A stretch of DNA of 64,000 nt. Origin: Ligula intestinalis. Taxonomy: Eukaryota > Platyhelminthes > Cestoda > Diphyllobothriidea > Diphyllobothriidae. The position numbers and the translations under genes are program-made. The notes beneath the pieces are model-generated. The model made no database searches and was not told where the DNA came from. It worked only from the letters and a program-made list of their open reading frames with translations. Of the stretch, positions 36,203-49,050 are shown one piece after another; position 1 is the first letter of the stretch, and each line of letters opens with the position of its first letter. The stretch lies in the NCBI GenBank assembly GCA_036362985.1, contig JAYGXS010000007.1, positions 17,702,702 to 17,766,701 of the forward strand. Direction: 5' to 3'.

Positions 36203-36322
36203 CAGAATCTCCAAAGCCAGTCAAGCCTTCGGCCGGCTCCACGCCTCCGTATGGAATCGTCATGGTCTTCAACTTTCAACGAAATTGAAGATGTACAAGG
36301 CTGTTGTGCTGTCAACACTCTT
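36203..36322 (+). pseudogene. RTE-type RT fragment abutting the assembly gap
   Basis: The + strand encodes [20 protein letters not shown] and [16 protein letters not shown], the region after the YLGS motif in RTE-like reverse transcriptases. It is cut at 36322 by ten N. Sequence after the gap does not continue the frame. Confidence 0.75.
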
Positions 36323-36332
36323 NNNNNNNNNN
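36323..36332. other. Assembly gap (10 N)
   Basis: Ten N characters; the true gap size is unknown. Confidence 1.
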
Positions 36333-36399
36333 ATCGAGTACGGAGTTGTGAGAGTCACCGTCGCGCTTCCTTTCTTCATCCTGAGCCGCGATGTGACAC

Positions 36400-38520
36400 A
36401 CTTCTCAAAGTTTAACCGCATTAACCATTTTTGGACCATTCACCTAGACAGTCAAGTCCTTCATGCAGAGTTTGTTCATCATGAGTGTTTCTGGTGGGTT
36501 GCCATATCTTAATACCATCTGCAAACAAGACTCCATTGCTGACCAGTCCATGCCTACAGTCACTAACGTAGACGAGGAACTATAATGGCCCAAGGTTGGA
36601 GCCCTGAGGAACTCCACTAGCTACTGGCACTGAAAAAGGATTTTGCGTTTCCAACGCACACGGAGTGCGATCGGCCTATGAGAAAATCTCCTATCCAATT
36701 TCGTAAATTGCCCCTTACCCCAGATTCACCAACCTTGTAGAGAAGCCGTTGGTGAGGAACACTATCGAAGGCTTTTTTGAAGTCTATATAAACAACATCT
36801 ACAGTGGTATTCTCGTCTAACGACCTGGACCACTGCTTCATAGAATAAAGCATATTGGTCAAGCAGGAGTGGTTTCCTCGAAAACCGTGTTGGGCACCGT
36901 CAAAAAAGTCTTTTTCTTCGAGGAACTTCATGGTGGCATTTTTGATAATCCTTTCCATAACTTTACAACAGATGCAAGTTAGGCTCACTGGTCGATAGTT
37001 GTTCGCACTGCTTCTGGATCCACCCTTGTGAATAGGGTATATGTTCACAACTTTCGAATCGGATGAGAGGAGACGTCGATCAAAGGACAACTGAAAAATG
37101 TACGTAAGTGGTCTGGAAAGTTCCGAAGCCAGCTCTTGCAGTACTTTTGCTGGTATTTGTCTGGACTCGGAGACTTAGCTACATTGAGCGCAAGAAGTTT
37201 CTTCCTCACATCTTCTTCTATGAAATGTAGGTCCTCCATGATTCTGCCATTACTCTCTACATGAAGCCTGTCGGATTAAAATGCAGTTCCTCAGTGAAAA
37301 CAGATGCAAAAAACTTTCTAAGGTGTTCCGCCTTTTCGGGGTTGCCTATAATATCTTCATTATTTTCACCCTTTAGTACTGCAACTGCACCTTTGTTTTT
37401 TAGCCTGCTGTTGATGTAACTGTAGAGCACTTTTGGCTTAGTTAGGGCCCACTCTATAATTTTCGCTTCGATGTCTTTCCGCGCTTTTCGATTGCTCGAC
37501 CTAATCCCGTTCCGTTTTTGACAGAATTCGTCGTAGTGTGAGAGTTTGCATGTTGATGCGTACCTTCTCCAGATTTTGTTCTTGCGGTTTATTTGGCCTT
37601 TCAGATCTTGCGTTAACCAGGTGGACCTGCTCGCCTTTTGTCCTTTTTTCGGCGGACAGTTTCGATGCATAACGTCACTTATAAGATGCCTGACAGTGTT
37701 CCAGTCGGCATCCGAGCTACCGGTGAGAACGACGTACCAATTTATTGCTGCTAGTTCAAATCTCATTGCGGTGTATATTCCGCGCCAGTAGCCTAACCGA
37801 ACCTCCGTATTTTCCGGTTGACTGGTGTTTGACGCATATTCCCACAGGATCATGAGATGATCACGCTTGCCAAGAGGCGCGACCTAATTTCGTTCGTATC
37901 AATGGGGTCTTTTGATAACACGACGTCCAAACATTTCGCTGTTTGTGCTTCTTTTATTCTCGTTGGGAATCCAACATTCTGCTCGAGAGAGAGGTCCCCA
38001 TTAGCTCTAAGAGTCTGAAGTGAAAAGACTCATGATAACCTTTAACTGAAAGCTCATCCCAGTTGATAAGTGGGGTGTTAACATCTTCAGTGATCAGTGC
38101 GTTTCCATTTTGAGCCACTTCACGCATTAGTCCAAACATGGTCTCGCCACCTTCTGGAGATTGGTTTGGCGGTCTATAGAAAGTCATGAAATGTAAAGTG
38201 GGTGCACCACGCATTTTCAGTTTAAGCCATAGCGCTTCAAAATCATGAGAGAAGCTAAATTTGCGTTCTGATGCAATGATGCCCATCTTGACAAACACTG
38301 TTATTCCTCCTCCCCTCCTATGTATCCAGTCCCGACGAAAAACTTGTTACTCTCCGGGTACAATCTCGGCATCCATTACGTCGGCCTGTAGCCAGGTCTC
38401 TGTAATGGATATGGCATCCGGCTGAAGGTGAGCTATGCAAACTTTAAGCTCGTCAATCTTCTGAAGCAAACTCTGTGCGTTCGTATTAAGAAAGCGCAGC
38501 TTCGCCGGCATAAAGTTCTG
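36400..38520 (-). pseudogene. CR1-like LINE, 3'-truncated and inactivated
   Basis: On the minus strand the protein starts near 38511 (MPAKLRFLNTNAQSLLQKI, ISITETWLQADV, RRGGGITVFVKMG), which is the CR1-type endonuclease. It continues with FMTFYRPPNQSPEGG and a linker at 37257-37853. The RT at 36617-37239 shows SRSSANNYRPVSLTCICCK, HGFRGNHSCLTNML and VYIDFKKAFDSVPHQRLLYK. After a frameshift it reads SGVPQGSNLGPL, a stop, and FADG near 36511-36525 where FADD is expected, so the catalytic aspartate is lost. It stops near 36400, before the RT thumb. A truncation there may relate to the gap at 36.3 kb. Confidence 0.9.
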
Positions 38521-38704
38521 AGCGATTTGTGGGTCGAGGTAGCCGGAAGGTTTTTTACGGATTAGCTATTTCATTGCACGAGTTTTGGTCTGCTTTTGTC
38601 TGCAACACTCAGCGTTATTGGCTGTCTCCAGAGGAATGACTCGAGCTTCACTCTAGACTCATGCCAGCAACTGCTAAGTGGTCAGTATTATAAACAAAAC
38701 GACG

Positions 38705-38745
38705 TTGCCGTCAAAGGCAAGAGAGGGACTGGAATGGTTGTCAAA
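38705..38745 (-). repeat. SINE body fragment
   Basis: The reverse complement reads ccattccagtccctctcttg, the conserved SINE body string. Confidence 0.45.
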
Positions 38746-38859
38746 CGTGATTGTATCGACAAAGCGAAGGTTTCCCAAATCAAAAGTCAGGGAAGACAGA
38801 GTAGGTTGGAACTGATTTTACAGTGTGTAAGGAGATTTTCAACGAGCTCTGTCACTTAG

Positions 38860-39270
38860 AAGCTATCAGGTTTGTGCCCAGACAAGTTGTGTGAGTGTGT
38901 GCCCATTGCTGGGAAGTCTTGAGTGCGGAATGTGTTCTATGTCGCCTGTGCAGCAACGCGGGTGAGACGGCGCACATCGATTGGCTTCGAGCTTACCCCT
39001 AATAGCATTGCGCACGTTAGCGTAACACGCAAACGCGCGTTTTACGCGTGCTTGGTTGGCATTGGTTAGGATAATGACGCAATCGATAGGTGATTGGCTT
39101 ATTGATTTTTGCATGCTCTCACCATCAGCCGACGCACGCCCCCGCTCGTGAGTGTATGCAGGTGTGACAGTGGCGCCATTGTGACGTGGCGCAATCTGCT
39201 GATAACACCTGCAAGCGAGCTCTTATTACTGTGACTGCAAATTCGGTAAATCTGTAGTTTTTTGTCGTTT
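38860..39270. other. Non-coding, nothing recognised
   Basis: No motif, exon or repeat match was found. Confidence 0.35.
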
Positions 39271-39279
39271 TCTTCAGAA

Positions 39280-40740
39280 TGTGGAAGCCGCCATCAAAGC
39301 GAACTTTAAGAAGACGTGCGTTGCGCGGATATATGAAAGATATACGCAAAATTGAGCAAGTAGCAAGGGGAATGGCTAGATTGTCAGACTGTCAGGACAA
39401 TAAAACTCTTGTTCCAGTGATCGCTTCTTCTTCGAGACTTTCTTCACTCTTCTTGCAGTTATTCATCTGAAGAATCCGACTGTAGCACATCATCGTGAGA
39501 GGAAGGTAGTGCCTGGAACTATTTGTCAACGGAAGAAGGAACAGAACCATCAACAAGCAACTTTACTGGACACCCGGCCATGAAGCAGGAGGAGACGCTG
39601 AAAAGTGCTTTGCGGTCTTGGGCAGTAGACTGCAACACGCCGATAAACACCTGACAAAACTTCTTAAAAGTTCGAAACGTGTGGCCTCCGATCTGCCAGG
39701 TGATAGACGTACGCTTCTGGGAAGGAAACGCACACGGACAAGGGTTACGGTAATGGGCAGCGGTGAGTATGTCCACATGGGACTTGTTAAAAAATTAACC
39801 AAATAGATAAGGCAATATTCTATGCCTATTGTAGGAAACGAGATCGTAATATATTTAGCTATAGATGGTTTGCTCTTATATCATAAAAATAAGTGTGATT
39901 TGTGGCCAATTCTTGGCCGCGTTATGGAGCCCTTCATAAGTGAAGTGTTTGCCATAGGAATTTATTTCGGCAAAGGCAAACCTTCAGATGTCCAGGCCTA
40001 CTGTAAGCCTTTAGTAAAGGAACTGTTATGGTTATCTAGGCATGGCGTTCCTGTGGACAGTCTGCAGAGAACGTTTGAGTTTAGAGAGGGAGCTGTCGTT
40101 TGAGATGCTCCTGCTAGGGCTTTTATTAAACAAATTAAGAACATGAATGCGTACTACGGTTGCGAGCGGTGTTTTGTCGAAGGTAAACATGACACTAAGG
40201 TTGTTTACGGGGATATTACCCAGCGTAGAAGGAGTGATGAGGATTTTTGCAGCAAAAGGAACGACTGTCATCGTATTGGCAGGTAACCCCTTCTAGCCTG
40301 CAATGTAGCGATGGTAACATGTTTTCCGTTAGACCCCCTTCACCTAGTTTACCTAGGTGTTATGACAACGAGACGTCAACTGGAAGGTGCCATTTTACAT
40401 ATTAAAACTCCAACGTTGCACACCTCTCCGGCGTATGTGGTGGCAGTCTGTCTCTATCCGCCAATAGGGTTTTCAAATCCCCATTTGCCGATGAACTGAC
40501 AGATTGGTTAAGTTTTCACGGGCGCTTGGTCCATCAAACGTCTTTTGAGAACTCTGAACCATATCCAATCGTCACCGGTAAGAAAATACCTTTTCTGCTA
40601 TGACAATCTTCAACGCAGAGGTACTCGAACAGAGATGCCGAGTTCTCAATGCCACGAGGATTGAGATACCGAAGGCCTTCAAACTTGCCTTCAAACGTGC
40701 CCACGATCGGCATCATCGGCACTGTGGACGGTGTCCATAA
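39280..40740 (+). pseudogene. tnp2/CACTA-like transposase, broken copy
   Basis: A basic start (PPSKRTLRRRALRGYMKDI) is interrupted near 39390 by a fragment of the terminal motif family. Then LRSWAVDCNTPI, SDLPGDRRTLLG and MGSGEYVHMGLVKKL correspond to the intact ORF at 31932-32539. From 39850 the core follows: YLAIDGLLLYHKN, LWPILGRVMEPF, FAIGIYFGKGKPSDVQ, then after a stop DAPARAFIKQIKN and YYGCERCFVEGKH, then FPLDPLHLVYLGVM. This order (DG, WPIL, KP, DxPA, CxxC) matches tnp2-type transposases of CACTA elements. Several stops and shifts show it is dead. Sequence after 40500 is uncertain. Confidence 0.82.
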
Positions 40741-40979
40741 TCTACAAGCCGAATTGGCGAGTCAACTTATAAACTTAACCTTGTCACCCTCTGTTATGTT
40801 ACGTTTCCCCGCGTCTAAATTTCCTAATTTTCTCCTTTCAGACGTACGACGCAACAATGACGACGATGATCCGCCAGGGCCTTACGGGCTACCAGCTACC
40901 GTGAAATCCACAGTGTTGCGTTCGGGTGGCCAAAAATTCTGAAAAAGCGCCCAAAAAAACGTATTTTTTAATTTTTTTG

Positions 40980-41340
40980 TACCATACTATTTTTGAGCCC
41001 GCTTTTTATATTAATAAACATATTCCTTAACAAACAGTCTTCAAAAAAGTAATATTTCACTGCGTTTCGAAAAAAATTGGGCGTTTTCGCAGGAAAGGAG
41101 GTAACCCCTGTCCGGGTGAAAAATGAAATTAGAGTTTTCGAGCATCAAGTGCGAAAATGCGAGCTCGCTTGGAGCACGTTTTTTTTGAGCTCGTTTCGAG
41201 CTCGAACAGGCGGCCAAAACGAGCGCAGCATTGTTGAGTGAAGGTTACAACGTAGAAATAGTTTGTTTGTTAGGCGTCATTAACCAGCCATATTCAGTTG
41301 AAAGTTTTGCAACCACTGAGACTAGAACCCGCAATTTGTC
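40980..41340. other. AT-rich non-coding stretch
   Basis: It contains poly-T and poly-A runs and aataaa-like strings, but no gene. Confidence 0.35.
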
Positions 41341-41344
41341 GCTC

Positions 41345-41480
41345 AGACCGTCGCAGTGACTTAAATTAATGGGGAAAACCATAGCCACTGCGATGTTTAG
41401 GCCCGGTGTCGTGTGGGAAGAGAAGTGAGACACCAGGTGGGAGGAACACAGTGGATTGTCTACCAACCGAAATCTAAGGA
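41345..41480 (-). repeat. Dispersed repeat family R3, copy 3
   Basis: It shares aggcccggtgtcgtgtgg, agaagtgagacaccaggtg and the ttaaattaatggggaaaacc region with the copies at 31.3 and 35.5 kb. Confidence 0.5.
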
Positions 41481-41859
41481 TTTTTACAAGGGAAACCCCG
41501 CTTAGCACGTTGCGTCCCCCAAATTCTTACTGCAGTAAAGCAATGGCCAGTCTTCAAAATAGCGCACATTGCGATTTATCGAGTAATATTACATTCTTTA
41601 GATAGATCAGCTTTCTTAGAAAAGCGGAAAATTCTGAAGAATGAAAATCGGGCGCATTAGGTAAACTTACGTAGAGGAAGCCTGTTCATGCAAAAAACCG
41701 AGTGAATAAAGCAGCAGGGGTCGAATTTCCTTGAAAAATGATTGTTTTATAAAATTTTCGGATACATATGCCTCCATATTGCCTGCAATTCACGTATTGT
41801 CGTTATGCAATAGCTTAAAGTTCGATTATATATTCCAACATGGTTTCACGAGAATTGCT

Positions 41860-42430
41860 AGTGGTTTCTTCCGCTTATACATTGCTTGAATTACGTTGGA
41901 CAAAAGCAACCATATTTTCGCTTGATTGTGCCGATTTGGAGGTCACAGGAGTAAGGTATATCGTAAGCTCACGTGCGGAAATGCCAGCCAGTTACTAATG
42001 CATTTTACTGCGATTCTCAGGTGCAATCGTAAACTTACACTACGAGACATTTCCTTCCCTACCTTTCCTTGTAATTATTTCGAGATCGTTCTTGAAATTG
42101 TGATTAACGCTTTACGATTTCACTGGTTCCAGTCGATTGGCCATAAATAGAGAGCATATTCTACGTGCTTATCAAAACCTTCAAAATATTATATTTATTA
42201 AACGCATTTGACTAGATTGTGAGCTTTTGGGCATTCGTTCTAATGCCTCTGTCCGTTTGGATCATAGTTTTAGAATTACCCAAACATTTCAATTCATTGC
42301 CGAGAAGGATAAATGTCTGCAACATTAGTCACAAAATAATGTGCCGATGATCAATCAGAAGCTTTCGAGAACAACTTACCTCTTGTAAAAGAGCTTTAGG
42401 CAAAACTGACTTGAAGGGCCTTCTATATAT
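41860..42430 (+). repeat. Old dispersed repeat R4, copy 1
   Basis: This aligns with 43900-44420 in the same orientation. Examples are tctgtccgtttggatcatag with tctgtttggttcatggcttt, and cagtcgattggccataaata with tactcgactgcccataaata. It is diverged, with no ORF. Confidence 0.55.
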
Positions 42431-42867
42431 ATATTCCTCCCGCCAAACTGTCTTACGGATTTTGTGGTCAAACATTTAATTCTTGTCTACTGAGCGTACA
42501 TGAGAATTTAATTTTGACAGAAGTGATCAAAAAATATCAAGCTAAATAAGATAATATTTGTTTCAATGTACTCAAATAGAATAAAAGTCCATCAGCATAA
42601 ACTCCTGTTGCGCAGTGTACGGATATCAATTGAGGAAAATTCAACCTCCTATTGATGCAATTAAACGAAAAAAACGAAAGTCGGGTTACTGAAAATGTAA
42701 AAGTAGGTTATTGTTATAAGTCAAAGACAAATACTTCTAAACTCAGTCCTGTTGAGCTTTATTTAGATATTTCTACATCAAATATCTAAGTATTTCATAT
42801 TTTCGAAGAATGAGTCAAGACAAAATTGCAAAGTGTGACCTCTTTAACATTCCTGAGCATAAGGAAT

Positions 42868-43345
42868 AAAGTACAAGTTGGTATCCATGCACCGATCTGT
42901 TTCAGGATGCACTCATCCTGGTTGATGTCTTTCTGCGAGACCTTAGAACCCCAATCAGATGTTGTAAGGCGAAATGCTTATAAAACTCGCTACGTTTAAG
43001 TAACAAGCAAAAAAGGCATCAACCAGGATTGGTGCATCCTGAAACAGATCGGTGCATAGATACCTACTTGTACTATACACTCCCGATCACAAACCAAGAC
43101 GGCGGGCTTGTGGCTCAATGGTTAGAGCGTTCGCCTCTGGCCGGAGAGACGCGAGTTCGAAACTCGAGTTTGACGGCAATTTCCGCTGCTACACTGGAGT
43201 AGGGGTATCACCGCCTGGTGACGGCAAACAAGCCAGAAAATGCGTTCGCGATGTTTCCTTGTCTTTGTTGGTAAAATACATTGTTACTTAAACGTAGCGA
43301 GTATTACAAGTATTTCGCCTTGCAACATCTGATTGGGGATCCAAA
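42868..43345. repeat. Interleaved inverted repeats around a SINE
   Basis: Segment A (42868-42927) is inverted at 43013-43077: caccgatctgtttcaggatg against its complement. Segment B (42945-43005) is inverted at 43268-43340: ccaatcagatgttg, cgctacgtttaagtaac and their complements. The order is A, B, A', SINE, B'. No ORF is present. Confidence 0.8.
43088..43267 (+). mobile_element. tRNA-derived SINE
   Basis: The head has A box TGGCTCAATGGTTAGAGC and B box GTTCGAAACTC, best preserved in the window. The body ends with ccttgtctttgttgg as in other copies. It sits between the inner and outer arms of the inverted-repeat structure. Confidence 0.75.
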
Positions 43346-43899
43346 ATAAGGAATAAACTTTCTGCTGAAAGTTCTACGATTGCAAGAGCACCTCAGAGTG
43401 GCAGAATATATACTGCGATTCTGGGAAAACTGAGAATCTTCTACCCACTCCGTTTCAAGTTTCTTTATTCGTTCGTACAGAACTATATATTTAAAGTGTT
43501 TGGGCATCTTTTGCATGGGGCTTGACAGAGAAAAGTGACGGCATTTCTAACGTGCTCGTATATATACTTGTTTACTATCTTTATTCTCGGGGTGTCAAAA
43601 CAAATTACAGTCTTATAAGCTTATTACTTAATTTTATGGCACAAAACGTTGCAGATTTGCAAAACATACTTTTTGTAAATTGAATCTGCTCTTCTTTTCC
43701 TGAAAAGGATGCGCTATCAAATGCAGTTATAAAAGTTAATTCCACTGCCTACCCTCTTTCTCCACCTCTAAAACCCACCTAACCAAATTTTCGTAGGACA
43801 AAGGCTGGAACTAGGAATATATGAGGTGCACTAAATAATCTACTGTTGACGCGTTATTTCATACTTGCAATTAACTCAATTTTAAGAACGCAAAATGAG

Positions 43900-44430
43900 A
43901 GTTTCCATTCTCTGAAAAGATATACTTCAAAATGTTCTGGTTTTATTAATACTCGTTTATAGTACAACAGGCACAGGCAAGAATTTTTGGTCCGCAGCCT
44001 TCAATAGCGTAGAAAAATTCCTTGAATATCAACAAACGGAGGATTTTTCGTGCATATTAAAAGGAATTTCCTTTCATCACATATTTTATAAATATTTCGA
44101 GCGTAGGATAACGAAGAGTTTCCGATCTTTCTTGAAATCCTGCCGAACACTCAACGATTTTCAGTGATTTTACTCGACTGCCCATAAATATCCACTTTGT
44201 TCAACTTTTCTAAAAAGCTTCAAAGTAAGATATTTTTTAACAGCACTAACATAAGTATTGAGTATGTGAAACCCACTTATGCCACTGTCTGTTTGGTTCA
44301 TGGCTTTAGAATCACAAAAACATGTCGACTCATTGACTAGAAAAAGAAACGTCCACAAAAAATTGGCGAATAAACAGGCCTAAGATCAATAAAAAATATT
44401 TTACAACATGCTACCTATAAGCGAAACGCT
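43900..44430 (+). repeat. Old dispersed repeat R4, copy 2
   Basis: This is the second copy of the sequence at 41860-42430. It is followed at 44490-44570 by the terminal motif CTGATGA, GAAACGTTACG and gtcccagcgatcg. Confidence 0.55.
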
Positions 44431-44489
44431 CCTGATGGCTCATCAACCACGGGAAGTGCTCTCCAATGTCTCTGCTGATGAATTCACGA

Positions 44490-44570
44490 CGGATTTTGAA
44501 ACGTTACGTGAATAAAAGTGTTGTCCCAGCGATCGAGGCATCTTCTTCTCAATTACTTCCTGGGACTCGC
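44490..44570 (+). repeat. Terminal motif with hammerhead-like core
   Basis: CTGATGA at about 44492-44498 is followed by a weak stem and GAAACG, then gaataaaagtgttgtcccag and cgatcg and cttcttctcaa. The tail matches the motifs at 745-785, 1880-1935, 39385-39440, 61480-61545, 62620-62690 (minus) and 63258-63310. Confidence 0.55.
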
Positions 44571-47500
44571 ATGTTCGCTTGCATTGGTAATGTTCCTTGA
44601 TTGTACAACACGCACAAACAAAACGTTTTGGCCCAGTGTTTAATAGCATAGGAAATTCCTTGGATATCAAGAGACGTTGGATTTGGCCAGTGTCGACCAA
44701 CTTTTTTCCTACAACTTACTAATGTTAACTGCACTCCTTTGCAGCAAACATCATTTTACGTCCTAGGCATATTCAATGAATAAAATAAACAATTGGAAAT
44801 GTCTGTTAAACCACGCATTGAAATTTCGATCGTCACATTTAATGAGCTTGCCAATTTACTGCATATGGCAAGATTCCCTGTCTTTGGCCGTAAAGGCATT
44901 CTGCTAAGTTATGTTCGACTGCCCTTTTCTACAAGGTCCACCGTGTGCTCCACAGCAGAATGGTGCAGGGACGGTGGCTTGCGCTGGATTATAGGGAGGT
45001 TAGGCTTTCGATGCGTCTATCTCGCTCTCTCCTCCCTGTCCCTACCTGACGCTGGTGTCAAAACAGAGTCAAAGAGACCGAAGATAGCAGAGGGCGTGGG
45101 CCAACGCACCGTAAGCCACCACAGAGAAAGAAAACAGCAAAATAAGGGCACCATGTATCCCGACTGAGAGCGAGGGCCGTAAAGGCCACAGAAAGAAGAA
45201 GCCACTGCAACATGACTTTCAATCCGACGAACCTCTCTTCACGCGCAGCACCACGACCTGACCCACTTGACACACATAGACACACGAGGACAGTTCGACT
45301 GTTGATTTCGACGATATCCACTACGAGCTTCTACGAGTTGAAGCAACGCGACGACTTCCACAAGATATACAGCAAAGTAGACGCGCAGAGTATCCAACCC
45401 ACTCTCTGACCGCTCCTGCACCGGGACCTGTTTGTCAAGACAGAGTCAAAAAGGCCGGGGGGGGGGATGCGGGAGGCTCGACTAACACTCAACTTGCGTA
45501 CTAAACGGCACGTCTGCCTAGGTAGGCTCCCGGGAGAGAGCGCCATACAGGCCACATTGAAAGGTGCCATTGAATCTGACTCTCAGCCCGCAGACAGCGA
45601 AAACACACAGGGAGACACACTGGACCGACTGCGGTGTCCAAGTTATCCCGTAAGCTGGAAACCCTCCTAGCCACACCTTTTAGCGCACCGCGATTGTTTC
45701 AAGCGCATTAGATTAATTAGAGTGAGGAAAGGAACGCGCCGAGGGTCGCTTTCTCTCGCTCTCTCGATCCCACCGCTAGCAACAGGCCACCGCCTACGTA
45801 GCTGTCGGTCGCCTGAGGTAGGATAGGCATAGCGCTAAAAAGGAAAACACACACACACACGAAGATTTACACAACCAGAAGGTAAAAAGGAGCCGTCACC
45901 GCCTGACTACCAGTCGAATAGTCAGCCCCTAAACACATAGGACTCACTACACTTATGGCGTGCTCTGGTGTAAGCGCCGTTTGGTAGCATCTCCAAGCCA
46001 CGGTAAACCATGGTAGTCTCAGTCTCAGATCACGCATATACCAGAGGAGCTACACGCAGAAGGAACCGAGGATCAGACTTATAGATTAGCTTACAGATTC
46101 ATTTACGTACTTGCCTACGTATTTAAAGCGAAATTTGAAAATGTTTATGCCTTGTGTAGTCATATATACTAACAGTGGGGACTTAAAGTCAGCGCCAAGG
46201 GTTCTCATGCGGACATCATATAGGTACCAACTTACTATCACAGGCAGTTTACTAGGTCATCATATGAGGGTATAAAATCCGCCGCTGGACGAAACGTTAA
46301 CAGCCTGTCTTTTTACCGCTCTTTGCCACTATACTCCTCTTGTACGACATGAGTCCACGTGCACCCCCAAAAAGTTGGTATTTCTTCACAAAGTAATATT
46401 AATTTTTAGACTACCATTAAGTTTGTTTATTGTCATTTCAATGTTTTGGTGCATGAGTTAATGCCGATTTGCGAGCGATTACCCATCATTGACACATTTC
46501 TATGGCCGACCCCGACGCCAGGTGGCGATCGCACTTTGCCCCCACGCCCCAGCGACAGTCGTTCTCTGCACGCAAATAACAGCAATCATACTTCCACGTA
46601 TCTGCCCTCTGATCAACCCCCACCAACTAACCCAATTATCCCCCTACCCCAACGCACGAACCTCTACACACCGACCTCGCCATGCGGGCGACGCGTAAAC
46701 GATGAGTTGTAATTCGACTACAATATTTAACCCTGTCCATCTGTACAGTTTTAATTACCCTGCAAATGCTCCGATCTGATGATGGTTTGCTGAAAGTATA
46801 TGTTTGCCAAATTGACTTGTCAACATTTCTAAATTTTGCACGAGTGAGGTCATCTACTGTTGATGTGAAACAGTATGGCAGTAGAAGGTCTCGTCGTTGG
46901 TGCACCCGACGGAATCAAATCGCAACCGCTGGCAGTGAATACCTTCCATAACCACGAAATAACTCCCGCTACTGCATCCTCAAATTCTCCCGCGCCAATG
47001 GATATAGTCATGATATAAGACATGCAGCTGCCGACATCCTGGCCTACTGTGAGACTAATATTATCAAGTGATCCCAGCTCCTGGAATCCAATAAAATACT
47101 GCGGAGCAGCTCTTCCATCAGCTCAACGCCCTTCTTAATATCTTCCCGGCTTTTTCACCAGCAGTATATATTAACTCAAGCACACAAATACAACCACGGC
47201 ATAGAAATTTGCCGTCAAATTCCATTGCAACCACTGGACGTTTTCCGGTTGCTTCTATAAATTTGGTCCATTCCTGTTAGACGCTTTCGCTTACCCTGCT
47301 AACTTCATTTATCGGATGTCCGGAGGTACTTTTTTCTCTCTCGGACACAAATTAATATCGTTATTGTGTGGTTCAAGGCAATTAGAGACACCGTCCGTAA
47401 GCAGGTGAAATATCGGGTGGACAGAATAAAAGCGCGGGGAAGAGCCATTGGCCGTCGTCGTTCTCATCATCATCATCCTACTTCATATTATGGCACCAGG

Positions 47501-48133
47501 ACAACAGGCAGGGACAGGGGGTGAGTATGTGACTGACAGCAAACGACTTCAGCGCCGGTACTGCGCTTGGCATTGGTCTCGAACGTTTAAAAGAGAAAAC
47601 GGAAAATCTGTAGTTCGAAAGCGTGAGAGAATAAAGAGCAGCTGGAAGTCAGACTGTCAGTACTGACTGCTGGTTGACAAGTGTAGCACCGGTAAAAAGC
47701 CGTTCACATCTACACATCAGTCGGACGGAGCAGTAGCGATAGGCACAAGGTAGGAAAACTGGTATGTACACAGGTGAGGGAGGGGGGAAGGCGACATGAG
47801 GAAGCAAGGACGAGAGGAAAGGAAGGAAAACAAAATGCATTAGGACTGATTGTGTGCGCAGAGATGGATTTCATCGCAACAGTAGCAGCAGGACCGTTGA
47901 AAGTGCAAGTCAACATCTTCGTGCAGGGGAAAGATTGAATCAGTGGCCAGCAAGGAGATGCAAATTATTTGGTTTGCACTCCGCCATCACCAACCAAGCA
48001 CAGTGGGGGGGGAGCGAATTGGAGGTATCTGCGCGCCAGGCAGCGACACCGTTGAGGCAGAGGCATAGTCTGGAGGGTAGTCTGACTTTTTATCGGGAAA
48101 ACTCGGTAACAAAAACGGGGGCAGCGAGGAGAT
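44571..48133. other. Non-coding or unrecognised sequence
   Basis: I find no domain in either strand. A G-run lies at 45458-45466 and an (AC)n tract at 45845-45860. Sequence next to 48133 probably forms the 3' UTR or flank of the minus-strand gene. Confidence 0.4.
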
Positions 48134-48929
48134 CTACGAGGCCATCGAGGTCTCCACAATCTTTGTTGCAGTAGGAGCTGTCGATGGTGGCGTACCGGCA
48201 ACGGCGGTGGCAGTAGCCAGCGAGTCCACACGCACCTTCATGTTGCTGAGAGCGGCCTGGATGTGTCGCAGGGTCTGTGAGATGCCCTGGAGACACTGGT
48301 CCTCCTGTGCGGAGCGGTGGTCTCGACTGTTGCTATCCCCTCGGTTCGTTACAGCTGCTGTCGCCGCCGCTGTCGCAGCAGTCTCCCGCGCCAGACGGGA
48401 CTCGATCTGCGTTCTACAGGCTACCAACTGACTCGTCAGGGCGGACAACTCAGAAGTGAGTTGTGGGCAGGCGGAAGTGAGTACCTCGGCCTGCATGCTG
48501 AGCTCGTTTAGGCGTTCGGTCAAATCAGATTCCACAGCACCACCACTGGACGCAGACGAGGAGGCCACTGAGCCTACGGAACCATGAAAGCCGGGACGGC
48601 GGTTGGGCGCCTGGTAGACCTCATCCAGGGCCCGGCCCTCCGTTCCGCTCCACCGCTCCATCCCCCCAGACACGGGTCGGTAGTCACAGAAGCCCGAAGA
48701 AGAGGCCACATCAGGAGAAGGCGATGGAGGTACGATTTCCTTTACCTTCTCATCCGCAGCATCCGCTGTTTCCGCCTCCCGGTCCACGTCTGCCAGGTTA
48801 GACTGCCGCGGAGACTTTGCGAGCATTGACCTGCTTAGGAGTTGGTCAGCGTCTGTGTCAAACACGGTCTGATAGCAGGGCGGACGTTGAGGAGGCGCGA
48901 TGGTAGCAAGCCGATGATTGCTGGAACTT
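48134..48929 (-). CDS. Unknown protein, C-terminal exon
   Basis: This exon follows a strong minus-strand acceptor (accacctgcag before 48929) and runs for about 265 residues to TAG at 48134-48136. It is rich in Ser, Ala and Pro, with a middle segment DLTERLNELSMQAEVLTSAC followed by PQLTSELSALTSQLVACRTQ that looks like a coiled coil with heptad leucines, and a second short one (GISQTLRHIQAALSNMKVRV). The phase (2+1) matches the exon at 49051-49349. The family is not recognised. Upstream readthrough of this frame beyond 48929 is intron. Confidence 0.7.
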
Positions 48930-49050
48930 CTGCAGGTGGTGGGGTGAGGGGAGAAAGATGCCCTGTTAGATAAATGCAACAGGTGGTTCAGAATAGAGTA
49001 TGAAAGGAGGGAGGAAGAGGCGTGAGCGGGGGGCGGGCGGAGGAGCTTAC

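Noticed and set aside
44793..47666. Several 60-125 codon ORFs on both strands
   Set aside because: None shows a domain, splice context or composition distinct from non-coding sequence.
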